Source: REEP01 sp964517265 (GTDB lineage Bacteria; Pseudomonadota; Alphaproteobacteria; Rhodospirillales; Defluviicoccaceae). From it: a DNA stretch of 64,000 bases. Where the stretch lies: the NCBI GenBank assembly GCA_964517265.1, contig CAZFBS010000003.1, positions 1 to 64,000 of the forward strand. The letters run 5' to 3'. Positions 15,901 through 24,014 of the stretch are shown piece by piece. Each line of letters begins with the position of its first letter. Position 1 is the stretch's first letter. The translations under genes and the position numbers were made by a program. The notes under the pieces are model-generated. The model worked only from the letters and a program-made list of their open reading frames with translations. It searched no databases and was not told where the DNA came from.

Positions 15901-16563
15901 TTACTGTGAGGGCGGCGTTTCGGGCGGTGCCGGTGTGGAGGCGCCGCTGCCTGACTGCGGAGGAGCCTGCTCCGAGATTAGGCGCCACAGGGTCACCTGA
16001 TCCGGCAGACCGGTGACCTGCAGGTTTTCTTTCTTCTGAAACTCCTCGAGCGCGGCCTTCGTCTTGGCGCCGAACTGGCCGTCCGCGTTGCCCTGCAGGT
16101 GACCCTTGTCGATGAGCTTCTGCTGGACGTCTTTCATGATCTCCGAATAGAGCGCCACTCGTTGCCCGTCGGCTTCGGCAATAACACGATCGGACTGTTC
16201 CTTGAGCCGATTCTCGGCAAGAAACTCGATCATTGCCGTGACCACGGCGAAGAAACGCTGCTCGCGGTTACGCTCGCAATTGTGTTTGACGAGGGCGAGG
16301 ACGGTATCGGTATTCTGCCAGGGAGCGATGTCAAAGGTCTCCGGCATGAGTTGATTGATCGCCGTCATGTATCCTTCGAGCCACCCACCGGCCAGAAGAA
16401 TGTTCTCCTGACGTTCTTCCGCCGCCTGCAGAAACTGCTCGCAGGTGGCGAGGCCGACCCCCCGGAGCGCGAAACGTCCGCTGCCATCGGCCGCTCCCAC
16501 TGGCGCCGGAGCGGCCGCGGCTGCCACCAAAGCGCCGGTGAGTACGAGAACGCGCATCTTCAT
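15901..16563 (-). CDS. Exported protein with C-terminal peptidoglycan-binding domain
   Basis: 220 residues. A Sec signal peptide (MKMRVLVLTGALVAAAAAPA..GAAD) is followed by a helical domain with two cysteines (GLATCEQFLQAAEERQ and VKHNCERNRE, likely a disulfide) resembling HdeA/Rap1a-type periplasmic proteins. A PG_binding_1 repeat comes next (about 150-200, VQQKLIDKGHLQGNADGQFGAKTKAALEEFQKKENL), then a Pro/Ser-rich tail. It should act in the periplasm at the cell wall. GGAG precedes the start at 16563. Function of the first domain is inferred from size and cysteines only. Confidence 0.75.
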   Translation of the reverse strand: MKMRVLVLTGALVAAAAAPAPVGAADGSGRFALRGVGLATCEQFLQAAEERQENILLAGGWLEGYMTAINQLMPETFDIAPWQNTDTVLALVKHNCERNREQRFFAVVTAMIEFLAENRLKEQSDRVIAEADGQRVALYSEIMKDVQQKLIDKGHLQGNADGQFGAKTKAALEEFQKKENLQVTGLPDQVTLWRLISEQAPPQSGSGASTPAPPETPPSQ

Positions 16564-16664
16564 CACTTTTTCTCCGTATTCGTAAGGTCCGACCACGCAT
16601 ACTCTCTCACGCAGCCGGAAACAAGCTGACATGCCATGACGCACTCGGCGTATGAACACACGGG

Positions 16665-17237
16665 CTACAACAGCGCCATCGAGTACAGCACCAGTGTGAC
16701 CAGGACCAGGATGACCGCCAGCCAGAAGGGTGCGCCCGGGTTCCTGCTTGCCCCCGGCTCCGGGACTGCCGTCCGCCGGCGTCTTTTCACCGGATTGCTC
16801 AGCGCGCCGTTCAAGCAACGCAAGAAATCATCCGTCATCTTGCGTAGGGACTGATCGGCCGCCTCTTGATCAAGAAGACCGATTGGGCCGGCAAGGGTGG
16901 CTTGCACCTCGTACTTGACAACGGTCGACGTCGCGTCGGCAGCCTCGATCCGCAGGTCCGCACTGCCTGTCGCAGAGCCTGCCGAACCTCCCTGGCTCCG
17001 TCCGGCGATGCGTAAGGTTGTCGGCGGATCAACGGCTGTCACCGTCAGCCGGCTGGTAAATCTGGCCTGAGCTGAACCGGCACTCGCTGTTGCCAGCGCA
17101 CGGATTTCGGCGGCACTGACCTGCTCGACGCTCTCGCAGCCGGGAATGCACCGGCGTAGAATGTCGGGATCTTGGAGCGCTGCCCATACGACCTCCTGCG
17201 GCGCATCGAGGCGCTGCTCTCCTCCCAACTGCATCAA
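16665..17237 (-). CDS. CoxG/SRPBCC-family protein with C-terminal membrane anchor
   Basis: 190 residues. The SRPBCC fold of the CoxG subfamily covers about 1-150 (GEQRLDAPQEVVWAALQDPDILRRCIPGCESVE at the N-terminus, and the final helix LRKMTDDFLRCL). A basic, Pro-rich linker then leads to one membrane helix (APFWLAVILVLVTLVLYSMALL). CoxG binds hydrophobic ligands and in carboxydotrophs anchors CO dehydrogenase to the membrane. No coxMSL or xanthine-dehydrogenase-like genes are in the window, so a CO role is not supported; a quinone- or lipid-binding role is possible. Confidence 0.8.
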   Translation of the reverse strand: MMQLGGEQRLDAPQEVVWAALQDPDILRRCIPGCESVEQVSAAEIRALATASAGSAQARFTSRLTVTAVDPPTTLRIAGRSQGGSAGSATGSADLRIEAADATSTVVKYEVQATLAGPIGLLDQEAADQSLRKMTDDFLRCLNGALSNPVKRRRRTAVPEPGASRNPGAPFWLAVILVLVTLVLYSMALL

Positions 17238-17431
17238 TCGGTCTCCACACCCTGTGCCCCTGGACGGATTTTCATCTTATCCATCGTTGTTCAGATTGAG
17301 CAAGAAACCGATGAAAGCCGCGCCGGCCGTCGCAGCCGCCGGCACCGACTGAAGATGCGGCTGAGCGAAAAGGTTGCCATCACCGCTGCCGGCAGAATAT
17401 TGGTGGGATCCTGCGAAGAAGGGGAGTGAGC

Positions 17432-17755
17432 ATGATCGAGGATCGCAGCGGCAGAGCCGACGACGGCGCCGTCGCCGCCACCACCGCCACTGTCGCCCGG
17501 CTCGAGCACGAACTGCGAATGGCGAGCGCGGCCTTGGATGAACCGGGAGCCGGGGCGCACGGAAACCTTGAGTGCCGGGTTGCCGATCTCCAGCAGCGGG
17601 TTTTGACGACGCCGGCGCGCACTCTTTCCGATATCGAAGCGCGCCTGTCCCTCATTCGCGCCATCGCAGCGTCCCTGGGGGAGCCGGGATATCTTGTGCA
17701 GCTCGTCGACGCCACCCTCGCCGACGTTCGTGCCATGCATTCCGCCGACGAATAA
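17432..17755 (+). CDS. Small helical protein with TPA-x-TL motif
   Basis: 107 residues, soluble and helical. VADLQQRVLTTPARTLSDIEARLSLIRAIAA matches the motif of the protein at 11847-12152. The ATG at 17432 is preferred because GGGGAG stands five bases upstream. The stop lies 3 bases before the GTG of the TauE/SafE gene, so the two are co-transcribed. Function unknown. Confidence 0.65.
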   Translation: MIEDRSGRADDGAVAATTATVARLEHELRMASAALDEPGAGAHGNLECRVADLQQRVLTTPARTLSDIEARLSLIRAIAASLGEPGYLVQLVDATLADVRAMHSADE

Positions 17756-17758
17756 GCC

Positions 17759-18595
17759 GTGCTTCAGGCCATTGCCGCCAATGCGGAGCTCATCCTTGGT
17801 TTGATGGCTGCGGCGCTGGCCACCGGGGTGGTTGCCGGCACTCTTGCCGGGCTGCTCGGTGTCGGGGGCGGGATCGTGATCGTGCCGGTTCTGTATCACA
17901 TCTTTCCGCTGCTCGGTATTGACGAGAGCGTGCGCATGCACCTCGCCGTCGGCACCTCGCTCGCGACGATCATCCTGACCTCGATCATGTCGGCAAGAGC
18001 CCATGCGCGCCGCGGCGCCCTGGACCGGACCTTGCTCGTCACCTATGGGCCCGGCGTCGTGATCGGCGTTCTTGTCGGCGCGTTTCTCGGCGCGCAGGCG
18101 CGAGGAGAGCTTCTCGTTCTCATTTTTGCGACCGTCGCGTTGGTGGTGGCGCTGGACATGGCCTTCCGGCGGCAAACCGTACATCTCGCGCGTGCTCCGC
18201 TGAAGGGACTCCCGGCGCACCTCATCGGCTTTTTCATCGGCGGCTTTTCCGCCATTATGGGCATCGGCGGCGGCACGTTCAGCGTTCCCGCCTTCACCAT
18301 GATGTCGGTGCCGGTGCACCGGGCCGTCGGCACCGCGGCGGCGGTCGGCCTCATCATCAGCATCCCGGGGGCCCTCGGCTTCATGTGGACCGGCCTCGGC
18401 AATCCTCACCTTCCGGTCGGCAGTATCGGCTACATCAGCCTGCCGGCCTTTGCCGCGATCATTCCCGGCACGATGCTGTGTGCCCCGCTCGGCGCAAGCA
18501 TTGCCCACGCGATTTCGGCACGTGCCTTGCGAGGGGCTTTCGCCGTCTTTTTGTTTCTGACCTCGGCTCGCATGTTCTACAGCGTGCTCGGTTGA
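17759..18595 (+). CDS. TauE/SafE-family sulfite/anion exporter
   Basis: 278 residues with about eight membrane helices and the two glycine-rich family motifs: GTLAGLLGVGGGIVIVPVL near the N-terminus and its repeat GGFSAIMGIGGGTFSVPAFTMM in the second half. These mark the inverted-repeat TauE/SafE (DUF81) fold, which exports sulfite, sulfoacetate or related anions across the inner membrane. A GTG start 3 bases after the upstream stop implies translational coupling. No sulfur-metabolism gene is adjacent, so the substrate is open. Confidence 0.9.
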   Translation: MLQAIAANAELILGLMAAALATGVVAGTLAGLLGVGGGIVIVPVLYHIFPLLGIDESVRMHLAVGTSLATIILTSIMSARAHARRGALDRTLLVTYGPGVVIGVLVGAFLGAQARGELLVLIFATVALVVALDMAFRRQTVHLARAPLKGLPAHLIGFFIGGFSAIMGIGGGTFSVPAFTMMSVPVHRAVGTAAAVGLIISIPGALGFMWTGLGNPHLPVGSIGYISLPAFAAIIPGTMLCAPLGASIAHAISARALRGAFAVFLFLTSARMFYSVLG

Positions 18596-18719
18596 GCAGG
18601 GATAGGAACGGCTGTTCCGGCTCTCGAGACAACGATAAAGGCAGTCATCGGTCCACGTCACAATTGGCGGTTGCCATGCGCCGTGCCCGTCAACGGCAGT
18701 GATGGACGGAGCGACGTTG

Positions 18720-18774
18720 TCATCCTTGTCGATCTGCTGATGCCGGGTCATCCTTGTCGATCTGCTGATGCCGG
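18720..18774. repeat. 28-bp tandem direct repeat, 2 copies
   Basis: A 27-base block beginning TCATCCTTGTCGATCTGC occurs at 18720-18746 and again at 18748-18774 without mismatches, one base apart. Confidence 0.9.
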
Positions 18775-18817
18775 CGTCCAGCATGAGTGATCATCGTTGT
18801 CCCGCGAAGGCAAAATA

Positions 18818-18846
18818 TTGACAACGAAAGGATTTAGGATTATTAT
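18818..18846 (+). promoter_or_regulatory. Near-consensus housekeeping promoter
   Basis: TTGACA (18818-18823), 17 bases, TATTAT (18841-18846). Exact -35, one change in -10, ideal spacing. It reads toward the methyltransferase gene, leaving a leader of about 100 bases. Confidence 0.65.
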
Positions 18847-18850
18847 CCTA
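18835..18850. promoter_or_regulatory. Operator-like palindrome over the -10
   Basis: TAGGAT, TATT, ATCCTA: perfect 6-bp arms that cover the -10 hexamer of the promoter at 18818. Its position suits a repressor that blocks RNA polymerase. Confidence 0.45.
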
Positions 18851-18952
18851 TGCACGTGCAGATCGCAAGCAGGATGCTGCTGAGGTGGATCGAGGGCGCC
18901 ATGGCCGTGCCATGGCGGTGCGTCATTTGTCAGGCCCATGAGGAGCATGTTG

Positions 18953-19867
18953 ATGATGAGCGGCAGGATTCCTCAATTGCTCTCGCGGGGCCTCTGGCGT
19001 CGCCTGAACCTCGGCTTGCCTACGGTCCTCGGGATGACACCTCGGGGGTTTTTCATCCCTTATCGGTACCGTGAGCAGATCCCGCCGGTTCGACCGGCAT
19101 ACGCGCCTGTCCTGCACCTGTTCCAGCATCATCATGGGCTCTTTCTTGATCTGCTGAAAACGATCGACGCCCACGCCGGGGATCTGCTCCGCATCAACGG
19201 CGACACGCCGCCGGCACCACGGTGGAACCAGGACTGGTTTCCGCGGCTGGATGCCGCCGCCGCCTATGCGGTTGTTCGGCGAGCCCAGCCGAGGCGGATT
19301 GTCGAAGTCGGGGCAGGGCATTCGACCCGGTTCTTCGCCCGGGCTGTGGCTGACGGGGAGTTGAGCACGATCGTCACGGCCATTGATCCCGTTCCTCGTG
19401 CACGCCTGGACGGTCTCGATGTCCGATTGATTCAGAACACCGTTGAACAGGCCGGAGAGAGGCCGTTCATGGATCTTGAGTCGGGTGATATTCTCAGCAT
19501 CGATTCCAGTCACGTCCTGATGCCGGGAACCGACGTTGACGTCCTGCTCAACCGTGTTCTGCCCAATCTTCCAGCGGGCGTTCTTGTCCATCTGCACGAT
19601 ATTTTCCTGCCGGATGACTATCCCGAGGAGTGGGCGTGGCGCGGCTATAACGAGCAGCTGGCGATTTCCGCTCTACTTCTCGCCGGCGAATGGCACGTTC
19701 TGTGGTCAAGCCGGTATGCATCCTCGCGAATGGCGGCTTGCGTAAGCCAAACTGTCATGGCGCGAATTGCCTTGCCGGCGGGCGCATATGAATCAAGTCT
19801 TTGGCTGGAAAAGAGCGCCCTGTTCGAGCATGCCGATGACGGCGAGTGGAGCGGAGAGGAGGCATAA
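18953..19867 (+). CDS. Class I SAM-dependent methyltransferase-like protein
   Basis: 304 residues. The centre has the SAM-binding motif I RIVEVGAGHSTRFFARAV, an acidic post-I strand (IVTAIDPVPRARL) and a later LPAGVLVHLHDIFLPDDYPEEW, typical of uncharacterised methyltransferases linked to glycan or cell-surface clusters (FkbM/Methyltransf_24 type). The start at 18953 is preferred because AGGAG lies seven bases upstream; in-frame ATGs at 18938 and 18947 lack good spacing. It converges on the ABC permease gene. A strong promoter with an overlapping palindrome precedes it. Confidence 0.75.
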   Translation: MMSGRIPQLLSRGLWRRLNLGLPTVLGMTPRGFFIPYRYREQIPPVRPAYAPVLHLFQHHHGLFLDLLKTIDAHAGDLLRINGDTPPAPRWNQDWFPRLDAAAAYAVVRRAQPRRIVEVGAGHSTRFFARAVADGELSTIVTAIDPVPRARLDGLDVRLIQNTVEQAGERPFMDLESGDILSIDSSHVLMPGTDVDVLLNRVLPNLPAGVLVHLHDIFLPDDYPEEWAWRGYNEQLAISALLLAGEWHVLWSSRYASSRMAACVSQTVMARIALPAGAYESSLWLEKSALFEHADDGEWSGEEA

Positions 19868-19917
19868 GGGCATCTCGCCTCCTGACCGGTGTGAGGGGTC
19901 CTGTCCGGGCTCAGCGT

Positions 19918-21072
19918 CTATGCGTAGGGATCCGCCGCGTCGCGAAGACCATCGCCGAGGAAATTGAAGCCGAGAACGGTGACGATGACCGGAATCATCG
20001 GTGTCAAAAGCCATGGATAAAGGGCCACCGCTTCGATGTTCTGGGATTCGGTCAGCAGCACACCCCAGCTTGTAATCGGCGGCCGCAGGCCGAGGCCCAG
20101 AAAACTAAGAGCGGTCTCGCCGAGGATCATCGCCGGGATGGAAAGGGTCGCCGAAGCGATCAGGTGGCTCATGAAGTTGGGCAACAGATGCCGGCCGATG
20201 ATCCGCGAAGGCCGCGCACCCATCAGCTTGGCGGCGGCGCAGAAGTCCTCCTCGCGCAAGGCGAGCAGCTTGGAGCGGACGGCGCGGGCGAGGCCGGGCC
20301 AGTCGAGGAGGCCAAGGATCAGGGTGATCCCGAGGTAGACAACGATCGGACTCCAGGTGACCGGCATCGCCGCAGACAACGCCATCCACAGCGGCAGTTC
20401 CGGCAGCGAGCGGATGATCTCGATCACCCGCTGGACGACATTGTCGATCCACCCTCCGAAGTAGCCTGCCAGACCGCCGACGGTGATGCCGATGATGAAG
20501 CTGATCGTGATGCCGATCAGCCCCACGGTGAGGGAAATTCTGCCGCCGTACAACAGGCGCGAGGCCATATCCCGGCCCAGGCGATCGGTGCCGAGCAGGA
20601 AGAATGTGCTGTCGTGCGGCGGACACACCAGGTGCCAGTCAGCATCGAACAGCCCCCAGAACCGATAGCCGTCACCGCGGCAAAAGAACCTGAGCGCGCG
20701 CGGCTGTGAGGTGTCGGGAACATATTCCCGTCTGAGAGTCTCGAAGTTGAGCTCGTACGTATAGCTATAGACGAAAGGTCCGATCAAAGCGCCGTCGTGA
20801 AACAGATGGACCCTTTGTGGCGGCGCGTAGATGTAATCGGTATGGCGGGTGTGAAGATTGTAGGGAGCAAGAAATTCCACGATAACGATCGCCCCATACG
20901 ACCCCAGCAGAATGAAAAGCGCGGCGAGGGCGAGCCGGTGCCGTTTGAAACGCCACCAGACCATTTTCCACTGGGACGCCAGATAGTACTTTTCCTGTTC
21001 CGGGGTCAGTTGCTCGGCGGCATGGACGTCGAATGGCGCCGAGGAGACGTAATGCGGCAGCCGGTCGTTCAT
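19918..21072 (-). CDS. ABC transporter permease, OppC type (peptide/nickel family)
   Basis: 384 residues. A cytoplasmic N-terminus and first helix (LALAALFILLGSYGAIVIVEFLAPY) are followed by a periplasmic insert of about 100 residues (VPDTSQPRALRFFCRGDGYRFWGLFDADWHLV). Then comes the BPD_transp_1 domain with the EAA-like coupling loop (REEDFCAAAKLMGARPSRIIGRHLLPN) and the family end FNFLGDGLRDAADPYA. It pairs with the OppB-type permease: its ATG overlaps that gene's TGA by one base. Last gene of the ten-gene operon. Import of oligopeptides or similar solutes is likely; substrate unknown. Confidence 0.92.
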   Translation of the reverse strand: MNDRLPHYVSSAPFDVHAAEQLTPEQEKYYLASQWKMVWWRFKRHRLALAALFILLGSYGAIVIVEFLAPYNLHTRHTDYIYAPPQRVHLFHDGALIGPFVYSYTYELNFETLRREYVPDTSQPRALRFFCRGDGYRFWGLFDADWHLVCPPHDSTFFLLGTDRLGRDMASRLLYGGRISLTVGLIGITISFIIGITVGGLAGYFGGWIDNVVQRVIEIIRSLPELPLWMALSAAMPVTWSPIVVYLGITLILGLLDWPGLARAVRSKLLALREEDFCAAAKLMGARPSRIIGRHLLPNFMSHLIASATLSIPAMILGETALSFLGLGLRPPITSWGVLLTESQNIEAVALYPWLLTPMIPVIVTVLGFNFLGDGLRDAADPYA

Positions 21073-22067
21073 CACCGTGCCCCGCCGTGCAGCCGGATCC
21101 GCGGATCCAGCATCGCCAGAAGAATGTCGGAGATGAACATGCCGACGACGGTCAAGACGGCGAGAAACATCAGGAAGGAGCCTGCAAGGTACATGTCCTG
21201 ACTTTGCAACGCTCCAAGAAGCATCGGGCCGGTGGTCTGCAACGACATGACCGCCGAAACGATCACCGATCCCGAGACGATCTGCGGCAACAGATTGCCG
21301 ATATCCGCGATAAACGGATTGAGCGCCATCCGAAGGGGGTATTTGACCAGCAGTCGACCCGGCGGAAGGCCCTTTGCCCGGCCCGTGGTAACGTAGTGCT
21401 TCTGCAGCTCGTCGAGCAGGTTCGCCCGCAGCCGTCGGATCATGCCGGCTGTTCCCGACGTCCCGATCACCACCACCGGAACCCAGAGATGTTGCAGGAC
21501 CGAGAGCACCTTGCCCGGGGTCCATGGTTGATCGATGTATTCCGGCGCCATCAAGGTGCCGATCGAGGTGCCGAACCAGACATTGGCGAGGTACATCAGG
21601 ATCAGGGCCAGCAGGAAGTTGGGCGTTGCCAATCCGAGAAACCCAAGGAGCGTCAGCCCGTGATCGGCCCAGCTATATTGGTGGGTCGCGGAGTAGACAC
21701 CGATCGGGAAAGCGACCACGTAAATAAAGAGGATGGTTGCGAAATTGAGGACCAGGGTAAGAAAGAGGCGGTCGCCGACCACTTCGGAAACCGGCCGGTT
21801 GAACTCGAACGAATACCCCAAGTCGCCCTGGATCAGGCCGATGATCCAGAAGAAATATTGCTCGATCATGGGCCGGTCCAAGCCGTACTGTGCTCGCAGG
21901 AAGTCGATTCGCTCCCGCGGGACCATTTCCCCTTGGGCCTCCAACTCGGCGATGTAGCTGCTGAGGTAGTCGCCGGGCGGCAGCTGGATGATCATGAAGA
22001 CGAGTGCGCTGATGACGAGCAACGTCAACAGCATCGTCAGCAACCGCCGGGCGAGATATGAAAGCAT
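21072..22067 (-). CDS. ABC transporter permease, OppB type
   Basis: 331 residues. Typical OppB/DppB: N-terminal helix MLSYLARRLLTMLLTLLVISALVFMIIQLPPGDY, then a large periplasmic segment (FLRAQYGLDRPMIEQYFFWI), then BPD_transp_1 with four or five helices and the coupling loop (LLDELQKHYVTTGRAKGLPPGRLLVKYPLRMALNPFI). It forms the heterodimeric channel with the OppC-type permease downstream and lies 9 bases after the binding-protein gene. Confidence 0.92.
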   Translation of the reverse strand: MLSYLARRLLTMLLTLLVISALVFMIIQLPPGDYLSSYIAELEAQGEMVPRERIDFLRAQYGLDRPMIEQYFFWIIGLIQGDLGYSFEFNRPVSEVVGDRLFLTLVLNFATILFIYVVAFPIGVYSATHQYSWADHGLTLLGFLGLATPNFLLALILMYLANVWFGTSIGTLMAPEYIDQPWTPGKVLSVLQHLWVPVVVIGTSGTAGMIRRLRANLLDELQKHYVTTGRAKGLPPGRLLVKYPLRMALNPFIADIGNLLPQIVSGSVIVSAVMSLQTTGPMLLGALQSQDMYLAGSFLMFLAVLTVVGMFISDILLAMLDPRIRLHGGAR

Positions 22068-22076
22068 GACCCAAGG

Positions 22077-24014
22077 TCAGTCCGGCGAGGCCTGGGCATT
22101 GGTGTCGAGCCAGAACGTCTCCACTCGGTGCATCCCGAAATGCGCGCCGGGCTCCCAGTTGTAGATCGCTTCTTCGGGAACGTTCCGCAGATCGTTGCCG
22201 ACGACAACCGGCTGTGGGACGCCGCGGATGATGCCGATCGAGAAAACCTGATCGGCATAGATCCCCAGCATTCTCTGCCAGATCTCCGCTTTATTGGCGT
22301 CATCCGTGGCGGCATGCCATTGCTCGTAGAGCGCACGAAGCTCCTTGACCGGCTCCACGTCCACCGGCGCGCCGCCCTGACCGTTGGTTTCATAGTACAT
22401 GCCCCACTGCGGCCACTGCAGCTGTATCTGGCCGACCGGAGCCAGTTCATGCGGAGGCATCTGCGGCGTCGCCAAGCCATTCTCCAGGCCCTTCCAGGCC
22501 GATATCAGCGTTTCGCCGGCAAAGATCCGGCTTCGCATCACATCGCGCTGCAGTGTCTTGATGTGCGCCCTGATGCCGACCTTCTGCCACGAGTCACGCA
22601 CGAGTTGCAGAATATCAACCTCGATCGGATCCTCCCCTGCGGTCTCAATGACGACGTCGGCCGCTCGGCCATCAGGAAGCAGTCGGACACCGCCGCTCCC
22701 GCGTTGATCGAGTCCGGCGGCATCGAGCAGCGCGTTCGCCTTCTTCAAGTCGTGCTCGGTCCACGCAGCGGCATACTCCGGTTTGTAGAGAGGGCTTCCG
22801 GGCAGAACCGTATTGCCGCCGCTATCGGCCATCCCGAAGTAGATCGACTGGTTGATTTCGTTGCGGTCGATCGCCAGCGACAGCGCACGACGAAAGTCCG
22901 CGTTTCTGACGATCTCCCGCCACACCGGATCGGCTACGTTGAGGTTCGGGTAAAGCGCGGTTTCCGCACCCGCTGCCGACTGCCAAAGGTGAACAGTGTA
23001 ATTGTGACGGGTCTCGCCCCGCTTGAGGATGGCGTAATTCTCAAAGCCGAGCCCGCGCGCCTGAAGATCGCTATCTCCCGCCGCCGCCTTGGCCGGAATC
23101 AGCTTCGAATTGACCACCGTCATCGCCACACGGTCGATATACGGAAGCTGCTTGTTGTCGCTGCCGACGCGGTGGAAGTAGGGGTTGCGCGCGAAAATGA
23201 ATCGGCTCGAGGGGGGCTGGGTCACCAAGATCCATGGTTGCAGTGACGGCAGTGCCGGATTTTCGTTCTTGTATTGCTGCGATTGGCGAAAATGAAGGGC
23301 AATCCAGTTGCGCTGTCCCTCGGCCGCCACCTTGCGCGCAAGTTCGGCGGGATCCGCATAGCGGGCATGGAACTGCTTCAGATAGTGAGCCGGCTGGAAC
23401 AGGTCCTCCGGCCGCGCCCCGGCCAGCGTTGGCAGAAAGGTCCGGTTGGGCTTGTCCCAGCTGTAACGAACGGTGGTCTCGTCGAGCACCTCGAATCGCG
23501 GCGGCTGTCCGTCAACCAGCAGAAACGCCGGCAACCCTCCTAGCGACATCTCGGGGTTGTTCAGAACGTCTTCCCAGTAGTAGCGGAAGTCGGCAGTGGT
23601 GAAGGGATGTCCATCCGACCACTTGTGGCCTTGGCGAAGGTGAAACGTGAAAACCCGCTCGTCTTCCACCTCAAGGCGTTCCAGAATATCCGGGACGATT
23701 TGCCAATCGGGCGTGTATCCGACAAGGCGGGCATAGCCATAGACGACCATCAAGCGCGTGTCCTGGGCCCGACCGACCAGGGTTCTCAACATCCCGCCGT
23801 GCTGCCCTGGCTCCCGCTCCATGGCAGCAAGATCGACCACCAACGGGGTCTTCGGCAGCCGCTCGTTGACCGGCGGCAGCGATCCGCTGCTCACGGCCTC
23901 GATGAGGCTCGGCGGCTCGATGAAAGCCGCGGCCGTGCCGACCGTTGCGACCATCGCAACCACGATCGCCACGACAGCGTGCAACCTCTTCTTCAGACGT
24001 ATCGTCGTCTTCAT
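22077..24014 (-). CDS. ABC transporter periplasmic binding protein, SBP family 5
   Basis: 645 residues, starting with a Sec signal peptide (MKTTIRLKKRLHAVVAIVVAMVATVGTAAAFI). Family-5 features include ILERLEVEDERVFTFHLRQGHKWSDGHPFTTADFRYYWEDV, the central RNADFRRALSLAIDRNEINQSIYFG, and ALLDAAGLDQRG. It is somewhat longer than OppA (about 540). Start 24014 overlaps the ATPase stop (ATGA) and follows GAGGGTGGC. It delivers solute, probably peptide-like or glycopeptide-like given the glycan genes upstream, to the two permeases. Confidence 0.92.
   Translation of the reverse strand: MKTTIRLKKRLHAVVAIVVAMVATVGTAAAFIEPPSLIEAVSSGSLPPVNERLPKTPLVVDLAAMEREPGQHGGMLRTLVGRAQDTRLMVVYGYARLVGYTPDWQIVPDILERLEVEDERVFTFHLRQGHKWSDGHPFTTADFRYYWEDVLNNPEMSLGGLPAFLLVDGQPPRFEVLDETTVRYSWDKPNRTFLPTLAGARPEDLFQPAHYLKQFHARYADPAELARKVAAEGQRNWIALHFRQSQQYKNENPALPSLQPWILVTQPPSSRFIFARNPYFHRVGSDNKQLPYIDRVAMTVVNSKLIPAKAAAGDSDLQARGLGFENYAILKRGETRHNYTVHLWQSAAGAETALYPNLNVADPVWREIVRNADFRRALSLAIDRNEINQSIYFGMADSGGNTVLPGSPLYKPEYAAAWTEHDLKKANALLDAAGLDQRGSGGVRLLPDGRAADVVIETAGEDPIEVDILQLVRDSWQKVGIRAHIKTLQRDVMRSRIFAGETLISAWKGLENGLATPQMPPHELAPVGQIQLQWPQWGMYYETNGQGGAPVDVEPVKELRALYEQWHAATDDANKAEIWQRMLGIYADQVFSIGIIRGVPQPVVVGNDLRNVPEEAIYNWEPGAHFGMHRVETFWLDTNAQASPD

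Larger units (their letters stand above)
18596..18952. other. Intergenic region with tandem repeat and strong promoter
   Basis: Holds a two-copy 28-bp repeat, a near-consensus sigma-70-type promoter overlapped by a palindrome, and a TGCACGTGCA palindrome at 18851-18860. No gene supported. Confidence 0.6.

Noticed and set aside
16665..18595. CO-oxidation locus (CoxG plus exporter)
   Set aside because: No coxM, coxS, coxL or maturation genes are present; CoxG-like folds alone do not indicate CO oxidation.
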